Notes under the pieces: generated by a model
The model's input: the letters and a program-made list of their open reading frames with translations, nothing else
Told to the model about the DNA's origin: nothing
The model's database searches: none
Made by a program: the position numbers and the translations under genes
Source: Hyphomicrobiales bacterium
GTDB lineage: Bacteria > Pseudomonadota > Alphaproteobacteria > Rhizobiales > Rhizobiaceae
Length of the DNA: 64,000 bases
Assembly (NCBI GenBank): GCA_900469345.1
Contig: UBWZ01000004.1
Coordinates: 186,001 to 250,000 of the forward strand
Direction of reading: 5' to 3'
Shown: piece after piece, positions 26,464 through 35,822 of the stretch
How the letters are laid out: each line of letters begins with the position of its first letter
Numbering within the stretch: position 1 is the stretch's first letter

Positions 26464-28119
26464 GTGATCACCAATTTGACGGCGAGCGAACGCCGTGGCG
26501 CCTTGCTCATCCTGGTCGTGATGGCGATTGTCGGTCTGTTTTTCGCCGCGGCCGGACGGGGCGATCCGATCGCGCTGCACGGCGCTCTGATCATGGTTGT
26601 CGCCCTAGCGTTTGCATTTCCGGTGATGGGGCATCTCTATGACCCCGAGCCGTCCGCCGACCGCCTCGACACCTACTATGATGATCCGAGCAAGGTCGGG
26701 ATGATCTTGACCTTTGCTTGGGCGGCCTTTGCCATGTTCGTCGGAGATTGGCTGGCCTGGATGATGGTCGAGCCGACCTGGACGACCGGCAGCGCTTGGT
26801 CGAGCTTCGGCCGCCTACGGCCGGTGCACACGACGGGGGTGATCTTCGGCTTCGGCGGCAACGGCCTGATCGCCACGTCTTTCTACGTCATGCAGCGCAC
26901 CTGCCGCGTGCGCCTTCCCGACCAGCTGAGCCCCTGGTTCGTCCTCTTGGGCTTTAACCTGTTCTGCCTTCTGGCCGTCACCGGCTACATGCTCGGCATC
27001 ACCCAGTCCAAGGAATATGCCGAGCCGGAATGGTATGCCGACCTCTGGCTGGTGATCGTCTGGATCGTCTACTTCGTCCTCTATCTGCGAACGCTTGCGC
27101 GCCGCGAGGAGCCGCACATCTATGTGGCGAACTGGTACTACATGGCCTTCATCCTCGTTGTTGCGATGCTGCATATCGTCAACAATCTCGCCGTGCCGGT
27201 ATCCTTCCTCAGCGCCAAGAGCCACTCTCTGTTTTCCGGCGTGCAGGACGCGCTGACGGAATGGTGGTACGGCCACAACGCCGTCGCCTTCTTCCTGACC
27301 GCCGGCTTTCTCGGCATGATGTATTACTATCTGCCGATCCGCGCCGGGCGGCCGATCTTCTCCTACCGCATGTCGATCATCAGCTTTTGGGGCATCACCT
27401 TCATGTATATGTGGGTGGGCTCGCACCATCTGCATCACACGGCGCTGCCGCAATGGGTGCAGACGCTCGGCATGAGCTTCTCGCTGGTCCTGCTTGTGCC
27501 CTCCTGGGCCTCGGCGGCGAATGCGCTCCTCACGCTGAACGGAGCGTGGCACCGGGTGCGGGACGACGCGACGCTGCGTTTCATGATGATTGCCGCCGTC
27601 TTTTATGGCCTGACGACCTTTGAAGGCTCGTTCATGGCGATCCGCTCCGTCAACGCCCTCTCCCACTACACGGACTGGACCGTCGGCCATGTGCACGCCG
27701 GTGCGCTCGGCTGGGTTGCGATGATCACCTTCGGCGCGCTTTATGCCTCCATTCCCTGGCTGTGGAAGAAGGAGCGCATGTACTCGTCCTTCCTGGTCGA
27801 ACTGCACTTCTGGCTCGCCCTGTCGGGAACTGTGATCTACGTGTTCGCGCTCTGGAATGCCGGCATCATTCAGGGCCTGATGTGGCGGACCTACACCGAA
27901 AACGGCAATCTGGCCTACACCTTCCTGGATTCCGTCGTGGCCATGACTCCGTATTACATAGCGCGTGCCATAGGCGGCCTGCTGTTCCTGACCGGCGCGC
28001 TGGCGGGCTGTCTCAACCTCTATCTGACGATCCGCTTTGCCGCGCCGGCGACGGAAGCACTTTCGCTCATGCCGCTCCGCGACCCGGTGAGCGACGCGGT
28101 CATCCAGGCAGCGGAGTAA
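26464..28119 (+). CDS. ccoN: cbb3-type cytochrome c oxidase subunit I (CcoN)
   Basis: A 551-aa catalytic subunit of the high-affinity cbb3 oxidase with 12 or more membrane helices. Haem and CuB ligands are visible: RPVHTTG (low-spin haem), WWYGHNAVAFF (CuB His), GSHHLHHTALP (His pair) and GHVHAGALGW (haem ligands). The start is taken as GTG 26464, with GGAGG 8 nt upstream; the frame stays open 99 codons further, but that extension is low-complexity and overlaps the hairpin region. It heads ccoNOQP and reduces oxygen at very low concentration, the enzyme that supports microaerobic respiration in rhizobia. Confidence 0.94.
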   Translation: MITNLTASERRGALLILVVMAIVGLFFAAAGRGDPIALHGALIMVVALAFAFPVMGHLYDPEPSADRLDTYYDDPSKVGMILTFAWAAFAMFVGDWLAWMMVEPTWTTGSAWSSFGRLRPVHTTGVIFGFGGNGLIATSFYVMQRTCRVRLPDQLSPWFVLLGFNLFCLLAVTGYMLGITQSKEYAEPEWYADLWLVIVWIVYFVLYLRTLARREEPHIYVANWYYMAFILVVAMLHIVNNLAVPVSFLSAKSHSLFSGVQDALTEWWYGHNAVAFFLTAGFLGMMYYYLPIRAGRPIFSYRMSIISFWGITFMYMWVGSHHLHHTALPQWVQTLGMSFSLVLLVPSWASAANALLTLNGAWHRVRDDATLRFMMIAAVFYGLTTFEGSFMAIRSVNALSHYTDWTVGHVHAGALGWVAMITFGALYASIPWLWKKERMYSSFLVELHFWLALSGTVIYVFALWNAGIIQGLMWRTYTENGNLAYTFLDSVVAMTPYYIARAIGGLLFLTGALAGCLNLYLTIRFAAPATEALSLMPLRDPVSDAVIQAAE

Positions 28120-28122
28120 GCC

Positions 28123-28857
28123 ATGTTCAAACTTCACTACAGGCTCGAGCGGCGTGCCATCGGGATGACGCTTGCCATCATCTGCGCGGCAAGTGTCGGC
28201 GGATTTGTGGAAATCGCGCCGCTCTTCACGATCGACCAGACCGTCGAGGCGGCCCCCGACATGCGGGTCTATACGCCGCTGGAGCTGGCCGGCCGCAACA
28301 TCTACATGCGCGAGGGATGCTATGCCTGCCATTCGCAGATGATCCGCACACTCCGCGACGAGGTGGAGCGCTACGGGCACTACAGCCTGGCGGTGGAATC
28401 GAAATACGATCACCCGATGCTGTGGGGCTCCAAACGAACCGGACCGGACATCGCCCCCCTTGGGGGCAAATACTCGGATGAATGGCATGTGCGCCATCTT
28501 CTTAATCCGCGTGAAGTCGTCCGAGTGTCGATCATGCCCTCCTATGCATGGCTGATGGACAATGATCTGCGCATCGATGACCTGTCTGGCCAGTTGGCGG
28601 CACAGCATGCCGTCGGCGTTCCCTACACACCCGACATGATCCGTCACGCAGCGGACGACGCCTACGGCCAGGCCAATCCCGACAGCAACCGGGTCGCCGG
28701 GGTCAGGGCCCGGTATGACGATAATACGAACATCCGTGCCTTCGATGGCATCGCCGACAGGCTGACCGAGATGGATGCCCTCGTCGCCTATCTCCAGATT
28801 CTCGGTCGCCTGACCGATGCCTCCAACCTGGACCCTGTCGGGAAGGACCTCGAATGA
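28123..28857 (+). CDS. ccoO: cbb3 oxidase monohaem cytochrome c subunit (CcoO)
   Basis: A 244-aa membrane-anchored c-type cytochrome with one N-terminal helix (residues 13-33), the haem motif CYACH, and the family segments GRNIYMREGCYACHSQMIRTL, GHYSLAVESKYDHPMLWGSKRTGPD and MPSYAWL (distal Met). It passes electrons from CcoP to CcoN. It starts 3 bp after ccoN, and its stop overlaps the ccoQ start (ATGA). Confidence 0.94.
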   Translation: MFKLHYRLERRAIGMTLAIICAASVGGFVEIAPLFTIDQTVEAAPDMRVYTPLELAGRNIYMREGCYACHSQMIRTLRDEVERYGHYSLAVESKYDHPMLWGSKRTGPDIAPLGGKYSDEWHVRHLLNPREVVRVSIMPSYAWLMDNDLRIDDLSGQLAAQHAVGVPYTPDMIRHAADDAYGQANPDSNRVAGVRARYDDNTNIRAFDGIADRLTEMDALVAYLQILGRLTDASNLDPVGKDLE

Positions 28858-29030
28858 CCCTGGACGTTTCCCACGACACGGTCGTATGGGCCGCCAAGAC
28901 CGTCGGTCTCCTCTATTTGCTCGTCCTGTCGGCGATCATCGTTTGCTATGCCTTCTGGCCATCGCGCCAAAAGGAGTTCCGGGATGCGTCCGCTGCCATC
29001 CTCGACCAGGAGGATCGCCCGTGGCGCTAG
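28854..29030 (+). CDS. ccoQ: cbb3 oxidase small subunit (CcoQ/FixQ)
   Basis: A 58-aa single-helix protein (MTLDVSHDTV, then a hydrophobic span at residues 17-35, then FWPSRQKEFRDA), matching CcoQ/FixQ in size, position and the short basic segment after the helix. It stabilises the oxidase complex in known systems. It overlaps ccoO by 4 bp and ccoP by 10 bp. Confidence 0.9.
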   Translation: MTLDVSHDTVVWAAKTVGLLYLLVLSAIIVCYAFWPSRQKEFRDASAAILDQEDRPWR

Positions 29031-29890
29031 AGGAACGCGATCCCGTGACCGGCCGGCTGACGACCGGTCACCAGTGGAATGGTATCAAGGAACTCAACAC
29101 GCCTGTCCCGCGCGTGGTCTATGTCTTTCTGATCCTCACAATCACTTTTGGGCTGGTCTACGCGCTCTGCATGCCGGCCATCCCCCTGGGTAGGACCTAT
29201 ACGAAAGGCATCCTTGGCTACGACGAACGGACGGCTGTCCAGCGTGATCTCGAAGGCGCGGCTGCGGCGAAGGCACCCTGGCATGATGCGCTGGACCGTC
29301 TCGACTACAGGGAACTGGCGGCCGACCCCGTGGTGATGCAGGAGATCCGCGAGACCGGCCGTTTCCTCTTTGGCCAGAACTGCGCCGCATGTCATGGGAT
29401 CAACGCGAGCGGCAATCGAGGTTTCCCCAACCTTGCCGGCGGCGCCTTGAATTGGGGCGACACCCCCGAGGCTATCGAGCAAACCATCCGCGTGGGTGTC
29501 AATTCCAGTCATCCGGAATCGCGGATCGCGCAGATGCCGGCCTTCGGACAGGACGGCATCTTGCAAAGGCCGGAGGTGGATGCAGTGGTAGCCTATGTCC
29601 ACGACCTAAGCCGTGAAGGGATCGATGCATCGCGCCAACGACACCCTGCCGGCCAGGAGATTTTCAAAGCGCAGTGCGCGGCCTGCCACGGTGCGGAAGC
29701 CCGGGGCAACAGCGACCTCGGTGCGCCCAATCTGACCGATCGGACATGGCTCTATGGCGGAGATATCCAGACGATACTGGATACCGTGTGGCAAGGCCGG
29801 CAGGGTCAGATGCCCAGTTGGGAAAGCCGCCTCGGAGCAAGAAACATCAAGCTGCTTTCGGCCTATGTCTCCAGTTTGCGCAAGGAGTAA
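29021..29890 (+). CDS. ccoP: cbb3 oxidase dihaem cytochrome c subunit (CcoP)
   Basis: A 289-aa protein with the N-terminal signature TGHQWNGIKELNTPVPRV, one membrane helix (about 32-52) and two cytochrome c domains, each with CAACH, plus downstream methionines (AQMPAF and GQMPSW) as distal ligands. It takes electrons from soluble cytochromes and feeds CcoO. The start is GTG 29021 with AGGAGG 7 nt upstream, inside the end of ccoQ. Length and motif order are normal. Confidence 0.93.
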   Translation: MALEERDPVTGRLTTGHQWNGIKELNTPVPRVVYVFLILTITFGLVYALCMPAIPLGRTYTKGILGYDERTAVQRDLEGAAAAKAPWHDALDRLDYRELAADPVVMQEIRETGRFLFGQNCAACHGINASGNRGFPNLAGGALNWGDTPEAIEQTIRVGVNSSHPESRIAQMPAFGQDGILQRPEVDAVVAYVHDLSREGIDASRQRHPAGQEIFKAQCAACHGAEARGNSDLGAPNLTDRTWLYGGDIQTILDTVWQGRQGQMPSWESRLGARNIKLLSAYVSSLRKE

Positions 29891-29892
29891 CC

Positions 29893-30129
29893 ATGACAGC
29901 CTCGAAACGAACATCCGGCCGGAGATGGCTGATTTTGGTCGCCGTGGGAAGCACGATGGCGATGCTCTTTGGCGCGAACGGACATCTCGTCTATGTCTCG
30001 CTCGCTTCGCAGCCAGACTGCGTGCCGCATCGACGGATCGGCGAAAACGCGCGCACCCATACCTATTCCGCGGCCGAATCGTCCTGCAGCACCTCTCTCT
30101 TGGCTGACATGCCGCGGAGTGACAGATGA
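29893..30129 (+). CDS. Small cbb3-associated membrane protein
   Basis: A 78-aa protein with a basic N-terminus, one helix (residues 12-38) and a tail with three cysteines and QPDCVPH and AAESSC motifs. I recall similar short proteins beside rhizobial cbb3 genes, but no function is known to me. It sits 2 bp after ccoP in the position often held by ccoG/ccoH and overlaps the next gene by 4 bp. The conserved cysteines could bind metal or form disulfides; a role in oxidase maturation is inference. Confidence 0.7.
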   Translation: MTASKRTSGRRWLILVAVGSTMAMLFGANGHLVYVSLASQPDCVPHRRIGENARTHTYSAAESSCSTSLLADMPRSDR

Positions 30130-30920
30130 ACGATATCCTTCCCGAGGTTTTGCCCGCAGAGCCCAGAGCCGACCCATGGATCCGAAATCTGTCCGCACAG
30201 GATGCTTTCGATTGGCTGCAGGCGGGCTGGCGCGATCTTCTCGTCAGGCCCCTACAGAGTCTCTGCTACGGGTTTTTCGTCTGGGCATTGCTTGTCGGCG
30301 CCGCGTGGTCGCTTGCGGCCCTTGGTGCAGACTACATCCTTTTCCCAGCGCTCGCGGGTGTCATGGTGGTGGGCCCCATACTTGCCATGGGCCTCTACGA
30401 GAAAAGCCGGCGTCTTTCGCTTGGTCTGCCCGTCAGTCTGTCGGACATGATTTTCGTTCGGCCCGCATCCGGCTATCAGGTCATGTTTGCGGGTGCGCTT
30501 CTGTGCATGCTGATGATGGTCTGGCTGAGGGCAGCCGTCATCATCTACGCGCTGTTCTTCGGCCTGCTGCCCTTCCCGGGGCTTGACCATGTGGTATCGA
30601 TGCTGGCCTTCACGCCGACAGGGTGGCTGATGCTGCTGGTCGGCAGCGCGGTAGGTGGCCTGTTTGCCGCCCTCTCCTTTGCCATTGGGGCAATCTCCCT
30701 GCCCCTGCTGCTGCAGGAGTCGTCCGATGCGTTGACCGCCATGGGCACCAGCATGGTGCTTGTCTGGCACAATTTGCGAGTGATGCTGATTTGGGCGGCC
30801 ATCGTAGCGGTGCTGTTTGCGCTCAGCGCAGCACTCGGCCTGCTCCCGCTGATTATCGTCTTTCCCGTTCTCGGACACGCAACCTGGCACAGCTACCGCG
30901 CACTCAGGCCCGTCGCCTGA
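30126..30920 (+). CDS. DUF2189 membrane protein
   Basis: A 264-aa integral membrane protein with about six helices and the DUF2189 pattern (DAFDWLQAGWRDLLVRPLQSLCYG; GPILAMGLYEKSRRL; FPVLGHATWHSYRAL). DUF2189 proteins are often near cbb3 oxidase genes in alphaproteobacteria; their function is unknown. It begins in an ATGA overlap with the 78-aa gene and is followed 21 bp later by ccoI, so it is part of the same operon. Confidence 0.82.
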   Translation: MNDILPEVLPAEPRADPWIRNLSAQDAFDWLQAGWRDLLVRPLQSLCYGFFVWALLVGAAWSLAALGADYILFPALAGVMVVGPILAMGLYEKSRRLSLGLPVSLSDMIFVRPASGYQVMFAGALLCMLMMVWLRAAVIIYALFFGLLPFPGLDHVVSMLAFTPTGWLMLLVGSAVGGLFAALSFAIGAISLPLLLQESSDALTAMGTSMVLVWHNLRVMLIWAAIVAVLFALSAALGLLPLIIVFPVLGHATWHSYRALRPVA

Positions 30921-30941
30921 GACATGGGTGAGGATCCTACC

Positions 30942-33146
30942 ATGACATTCGCTTTGAATGGCACCGGCGCCTCTGTCGACCGGTCACGGGACATTGCACT
31001 TCTCAGCCGCAGGCAAGATGGACCGGGGTCTCGCTTGCGTGCGGAACTGGTGGTTCCTTCCATGCACTGCGGGGCTTGCATGCGCCGCGTGGAAACAGCC
31101 CTTGCCGCCCTTCCCGGCGTCATCACGGCCCGCGCCAACCTTTCAACAAAACGCGTCGTTGTCGATTGGGACAGGCTCGACCGGCCCCCTCCGCTCCTGG
31201 AGACGCTCGACAGAATAGGCTTTCCCGCACACGCGGCAGAGCTCAGCGACAAACAGCACGACACCGAATTGCACGCCCTGCTTCTGGCGCTCGCGGTGGC
31301 AGCCTTCACCTCCAGCAACATCATGCTCCTGTCTTTCGCCGTCTGGTTCGGCGCAGATCCGCAGACGCGCCAGTATTTTCACCTGCTTTCCGGTTTGATC
31401 GCCCTGCCGGCGGTCGTCTATTCGGGCCGGATCTTCTATCGCTCCGCCTGGTCCGCACTGCGGCATGGCCGCACCAACATGGATGTTCCGATTTCGATCG
31501 GAGTGGCCCTGACCTTCGGACTGAGCGTCTGGGAAACAGCGCAGCAGGGTTCGCACGCCTATTTCGACGCGGTCGTCTCGCTGCTGTTCTTCCTGTTGAT
31601 CGGTCGCACGCTGGATCACATGATGCGGGCAAGGGCGCGCAGTGCGGTTTCCGGCATCGCACGACTGGCATCACCTGGGGCGACAGTCCTGGAGGGGGAC
31701 GGAACGCGCCGCTATATTGCGCTTGACGAGGTCGCGCCGGGAATGGTGCTGGCGGTTGCGGCGGGACAGCGCGTACCGGTCGATGCCCGCGTGCTCGGCG
31801 GCACTTCGGAGGTCGATTGCTCCCTGACCAGCGGTGAAAGCAAACCGTTCGCGGTGTCGTCCGGTCATGAGCTGCAGGCAGGCGTCCTCAACCTTGGCGC
31901 CCCCCTCGAAATGCTTGTGCTGCGCCCTTCGAGCCAGTCTTTCCTGGCGGAAATGACGCGGATGATGGAAGCAGCGGAATCCGGCCGCGGCATCTATCGA
32001 AGGATCGCTGACAGGGCATCGGCGCTCTACGCTCCGGTCGTGCACGGCGCGGCCCTGCTGACGTTTGCAGGCTGGCTCGCACTCGGCGCGGACCTTCATC
32101 AGGCCATCACCGCGGCGATCGCCGTTCTCATCGTCACCTGTCCCTGCGCGCTCGGTCTTGCCGTTCCCATGGTGCAGGTTGTTGCGGCGGGACGGCTGTT
32201 TCGAAACGGTATCGTCATCAAGGATGGCAGCGCCCTGGAGCGACTGAGCGAGATCGATACGGTCGTCTTCGACAAGACCGGGACGCTGACGACCGGCATT
32301 CCGGAACTGATATGCCGTGAGACGGAGGATGCCCGGGCGTTGCAGGTGGCTGCTGGACTTGCCGCGCATTCCGGTCATCCCTATTCCCGTGCGATCGCGA
32401 CGGCCTACCCGGATGCGATCGCCGTTCCGGTTGCAGCGGTGACTGAACTGGCTGGCCACGGACTGGAGGCCCGCTTCGAGGGTCGCATATTTCGCCTCGG
32501 TCGTCCCTTCTGGGCGGCGCCATCCCGCCCGATTGCCGACGGGATAAGCGTCGTCCTCAGCCGCGACGGGGAACCGCTGGCGACATTCGAGTTCCGGGAC
32601 CGCCTTCGCAAAGGCGCGGCCGAGTGCATATCCGACTTCAAGGCGCGTGGTCTTGGGCTGGAGATCGTCTCCGGGGACAGGAGAGCGCCCGTGGCGGACC
32701 TCGCAGACACTCTCGGCCTTCCCAATCTGGCCGAGGCGACGCCGGGGGACAAGGTCTGGCGCCTGGAAGCCTTGAAGCGCAAAGGACGCTCGGTGCTGAT
32801 GATCGGCGATGGTCTGAACGACGCACCGGCGCTGGCCACCGCCCATGTCTCGGTCGCACCGGCGTCCGCGTCCGATGTCGGACGCACCGCCGCCGATATG
32901 ATCTTCATGCACGAGACGCTGACCGCCGTGGCGCTCGCCCATCAGATCGCCTGCAGAAGCGCCGGATTGATCCGGCAGAATTTCGCGCTCTCGATTGCCT
33001 ACAACATCATCGCCGTGCCGATTGCGGCCTGCGGTCTCCTGACACCGCTGCTCGCTGCCATCGCGATGTCCTCCTCCTCGCTGCTTGTGGTGCTCAATGC
33101 GCTGAGACTGACCGCCGGCTCAGGCGACGAGAGGCGCCATGGCTGA
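30942..33146 (+). CDS. ccoI: Copper P1B-type ATPase for cbb3 assembly (CcoI/FixI)
   Basis: A 734-aa P-type ATPase. An N-terminal metal-binding domain (MHCGACMRRVE, near residue 44) precedes eight membrane helices with the TCPCALGLAVP Cu(I) site. The actuator carries LTSGES, the phosphorylation site is DKTGTLT, and GDGLNDAPAL closes the ATP-binding domain. FixI/CcoI pumps copper to the periplasm for CuB of cbb3. ATG 30942 has a GAGG 7 nt upstream; ATG 30924 is an in-frame alternative. The stop overlaps ccoS by 8 bp. Confidence 0.92.
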   Translation: MTFALNGTGASVDRSRDIALLSRRQDGPGSRLRAELVVPSMHCGACMRRVETALAALPGVITARANLSTKRVVVDWDRLDRPPPLLETLDRIGFPAHAAELSDKQHDTELHALLLALAVAAFTSSNIMLLSFAVWFGADPQTRQYFHLLSGLIALPAVVYSGRIFYRSAWSALRHGRTNMDVPISIGVALTFGLSVWETAQQGSHAYFDAVVSLLFFLLIGRTLDHMMRARARSAVSGIARLASPGATVLEGDGTRRYIALDEVAPGMVLAVAAGQRVPVDARVLGGTSEVDCSLTSGESKPFAVSSGHELQAGVLNLGAPLEMLVLRPSSQSFLAEMTRMMEAAESGRGIYRRIADRASALYAPVVHGAALLTFAGWLALGADLHQAITAAIAVLIVTCPCALGLAVPMVQVVAAGRLFRNGIVIKDGSALERLSEIDTVVFDKTGTLTTGIPELICRETEDARALQVAAGLAAHSGHPYSRAIATAYPDAIAVPVAAVTELAGHGLEARFEGRIFRLGRPFWAAPSRPIADGISVVLSRDGEPLATFEFRDRLRKGAAECISDFKARGLGLEIVSGDRRAPVADLADTLGLPNLAEATPGDKVWRLEALKRKGRSVLMIGDGLNDAPALATAHVSVAPASASDVGRTAADMIFMHETLTAVALAHQIACRSAGLIRQNFALSIAYNIIAVPIAACGLLTPLLAAIAMSSSSLLVVLNALRLTAGSGDERRHG

Positions 33147-33384
33147 CGCATTGTTTCTCGTTCCCCTCGCGGTCATTCTGAGTGTCGCCGCCCTGGCGGC
33201 CTTCATATGGAACCTCAGCAACGGCCAGTATGAGGACCTTGCCGGCGCCGCCGAACGGGTCATTCATGACGATCGGGATCGTCCCTTGCGGGACACTAGG
33301 CAGACAGCGACCTCCCCCGGGCCAATGCCGCGGCCAATTCCATCTGCCATCCAACGATCATCGCTCGGCGATTGCGGGCCATAA
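33139..33384 (+). CDS. ccoS: cbb3 oxidase maturation protein CcoS
   Basis: An 81-aa protein whose first 50 residues match CcoS/FixS: one helix (residues 5-23), then FIWNLSNGQYEDLAGAAERVIHDD in two parts around Gly28. The rest is a proline-rich tail, longer than the usual 50-60 aa protein. CcoS is needed for haem/copper cofactor insertion in cbb3 assembly. It overlaps ccoI and ends the operon; ccoG and ccoH are not present in the window. Confidence 0.88.
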   Translation: MADALFLVPLAVILSVAALAAFIWNLSNGQYEDLAGAAERVIHDDRDRPLRDTRQTATSPGPMPRPIPSAIQRSSLGDCGP

Positions 33385-33503
33385 GCATGTTCTTCGAACG
33401 TTTGGCGATCGAGGTTCGGCTGCCCGAAGGACGTGACAACCAGCCTGGCGCCGTATTGGCTTGAAGTGAAGCAACGGAGCTTGCCGCCTCAGATCGACCG
33501 CCG

Positions 33504-35621
33504 TTAGCCCTTGGTGGTGACCGAACGCCGGGTCTCGGGCTTGCGCGTCTTTTCCAGCAGATCGGCTTCATCGGCAACGATCGAGGCCGCTTCGGTCCTC
33601 AAGACGTCCTTTGCGTTTTTGCGGGCATTTTCCATCGCAAGGTCAGCACTCAGGCTCCGCTCGTTCGACTGCAAACCGTCATCTTCCCCGCTCACCAGCC
33701 CGTCGCCCTGCTGCTCGCGTGCCTTGAGACGGGCTGCAAGAGCCGCCTGTTCGTTTCGACGTTCGGTTTCGTTGAGAGAAATGACCCGTTTTTCCCGCTG
33801 TGCCTTCAATTCTGCAGCGTCCTCGACGAACCGCTGGAAGTCCGGGTCGCTTTGCGTCCGTGCATCATGCCGGCTCTTCAACTCTGGCAAGAGCGTAGTC
33901 ACGGTCTTCGCCGCCGTATATTTCGCGGGCTTGATCTGGGCCCAGGGCAGCGCGTTGTCATAGCTCGCCTCGCCAAGCGTCTTGGGATCGGAAAGCCCCG
34001 GCAGGCCGATGTCCGGCGTCACGCCGCGCAGCTGTGTCGTGCCGCCATCGACCCGGAAGAACTGCGCGATCGTCAGCTTCAGCTGGCCGAATTTCGGCTT
34101 GCTGTTCTTGGCCGCCTGGTCGAGATCGACCACCGTCTGCACGGTTCCCTTGCCGAAACTGGGTTCGCCGACGATCACCCCCCGGCCGTAGTCCTGGATC
34201 GCGGCCGCGAAAATCTCGGAGGCCGACGCAGAGCCGCGATTGATCAACACGCCGACCGGACCGGTCCAGGCGGGCGCGGAAAGATCGTCGTTTTCGACCT
34301 TGATCTTGCCGTCCGCATCGCGTTGCTGAACCACCGGGCCTTTGCCGACGAACAGGCCGGTCAGATCGATCGCCTCGGACAGCGATCCGCCGCCGTTGTC
34401 GCGCAGGTCAATCAGCACGCCGTCGACCTTGTCCTCGTTGAGCTCGCCAAGCAGCTTGGCAACGTCGCGGCTTGCGCTCTTGTAGTTCTTGTCGCCTTTG
34501 CGTCGGGCCTCGAAATCCTCGTAGAATGCCGGAAGGGTGATCACGCCAATTTTGCGATCGGCGCCGCCCTCGGTCACGGTCAGGATGGTTTTCTTCGCGG
34601 CCTGTTTTTCAAGGCTGATCTTGTCCCGCACCAGGTTGATGACGCGGTGGCTTGCGTTTTCTCCACCGTCTGCCGGCAGGATTTCCAGACGCACGACGGA
34701 ATCCTTGGTCCCGCGGATCATCTGCACGACCTCGTCGAGCCGGGTGCCGACGACTTCCTTGACAGCACCGCTATCGCCCTGTCCGACGCCGATGATGCGA
34801 TCCCCGACCGAAAGCTTGCCGGACAGTTGCGCCGGCCCGCCAGGCACGAGATCGCGGATCGTCGTATAACCATCGCGATCCTGCAGCACCGCGCCGATAC
34901 CCACCAGCGAAAGCTTCATGGAGATGTCGAAATCAGCCGAAGCCGCGGCGCCGAAATAGTCGGTATGCGGGTCCACGGACGTTGTATAGGCGGCCATGAA
35001 CGACTGGAACACGTCGTCGCTTTTATAGGTGTAAACGCGCTCCAGGGTATTTTTATACCGCTTGTCGAGCGTATCGCGAATGGCGGCATCCGTCTGGCCT
35101 GCCAGTTTCAGCCGCAGCCAGTCGCTCTTGACGCGTTTGCGCCAGAGATCGTTCATTTGCGCTTCGGATTGCGGCCAGGGCTCGCTGTCGCGCGACAGGG
35201 AATAGTCTTCCTGCACACTGAAATCGAAGCCCTGCTTTAGCAGCTCGCGCGAATAGGCCATGCGATCCGCGACCCGCTGCGTGTAGATGTTGAAGATCGC
35301 GAACGGGATCATCAGGTCTTCGCGGCCGATCGCATCGTCGATCGCGGTATTGTTGGCCATGAAGATATCGATGTCGGCCTGCAGGAAAAAGCTGCGGTCC
35401 GCATCCAGGGACTTGATATACCGGTCCATGATCTTGACCGACAGGGCATCGTCGAGCGGAACGGGCTTGTAGGCATACCGCGACAGGAATTGGGCGCTCA
35501 GGCGGGCGGCCTCGGCCTGCGCCTGCACTGGCGACAAGGTCGGCGTCGCTCCGGGTTCCAAGGCATAGGCTGGCGGTGCAAGGAGAAGCAGTAGGCCGAG
35601 GAAACCGTAACGTATGCGCAT
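33504..35621 (-). CDS. prc: Tail-specific S41 peptidase (Prc/Tsp type)
   Basis: A 705-aa periplasmic protease with a signal peptide (residues 1-21), an N-terminal helical domain (about 35-200), a PDZ domain (around LSLVGIGAVLQDRDGYTTIRDL) and an S41 catalytic core. The Ser/Lys dyad is visible in RGSASASEIFA and GEPSFGKGTVQ. The Tsp-type C-terminal domain (charged, AELKAQREKRVISLNE) follows. This is the long gammaproteobacterial-style Prc, not the short CtpA of about 440 aa I would expect as the housekeeping enzyme of a rhizobium. Such enzymes trim periplasmic proteins and peptidoglycan hydrolases. It is monocistronic and convergent with ccoS. Confidence 0.9.
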   Translation of the reverse strand: MRIRYGFLGLLLLLAPPAYALEPGATPTLSPVQAQAEAARLSAQFLSRYAYKPVPLDDALSVKIMDRYIKSLDADRSFFLQADIDIFMANNTAIDDAIGREDLMIPFAIFNIYTQRVADRMAYSRELLKQGFDFSVQEDYSLSRDSEPWPQSEAQMNDLWRKRVKSDWLRLKLAGQTDAAIRDTLDKRYKNTLERVYTYKSDDVFQSFMAAYTTSVDPHTDYFGAAASADFDISMKLSLVGIGAVLQDRDGYTTIRDLVPGGPAQLSGKLSVGDRIIGVGQGDSGAVKEVVGTRLDEVVQMIRGTKDSVVRLEILPADGGENASHRVINLVRDKISLEKQAAKKTILTVTEGGADRKIGVITLPAFYEDFEARRKGDKNYKSASRDVAKLLGELNEDKVDGVLIDLRDNGGGSLSEAIDLTGLFVGKGPVVQQRDADGKIKVENDDLSAPAWTGPVGVLINRGSASASEIFAAAIQDYGRGVIVGEPSFGKGTVQTVVDLDQAAKNSKPKFGQLKLTIAQFFRVDGGTTQLRGVTPDIGLPGLSDPKTLGEASYDNALPWAQIKPAKYTAAKTVTTLLPELKSRHDARTQSDPDFQRFVEDAAELKAQREKRVISLNETERRNEQAALAARLKAREQQGDGLVSGEDDGLQSNERSLSADLAMENARKNAKDVLRTEAASIVADEADLLEKTRKPETRRSVTTKG

Positions 35622-35822
35622 TCAGCTTTGATCCCAATTCCGACTTTTGGTGTCCCCTATGATGTTGGTGGAGCAATGAGGCCGTTTTGGCAACCAATGA
35701 TCTCGCAACATTTCGTGTCCATCACAAGATTTCCGGCACCCGAAGCTGTCGGTGAGACTACTACGTTGATACGCATGGGCTGCGCCACGACGAAATGCGT
35801 GGACTTCCCCGGCAGGCCTCAG

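Noticed and set aside
26815..28647. 610-codon minus-strand open frame
   Set aside because: Antisense to ccoN and ccoO, whose identity is certain.
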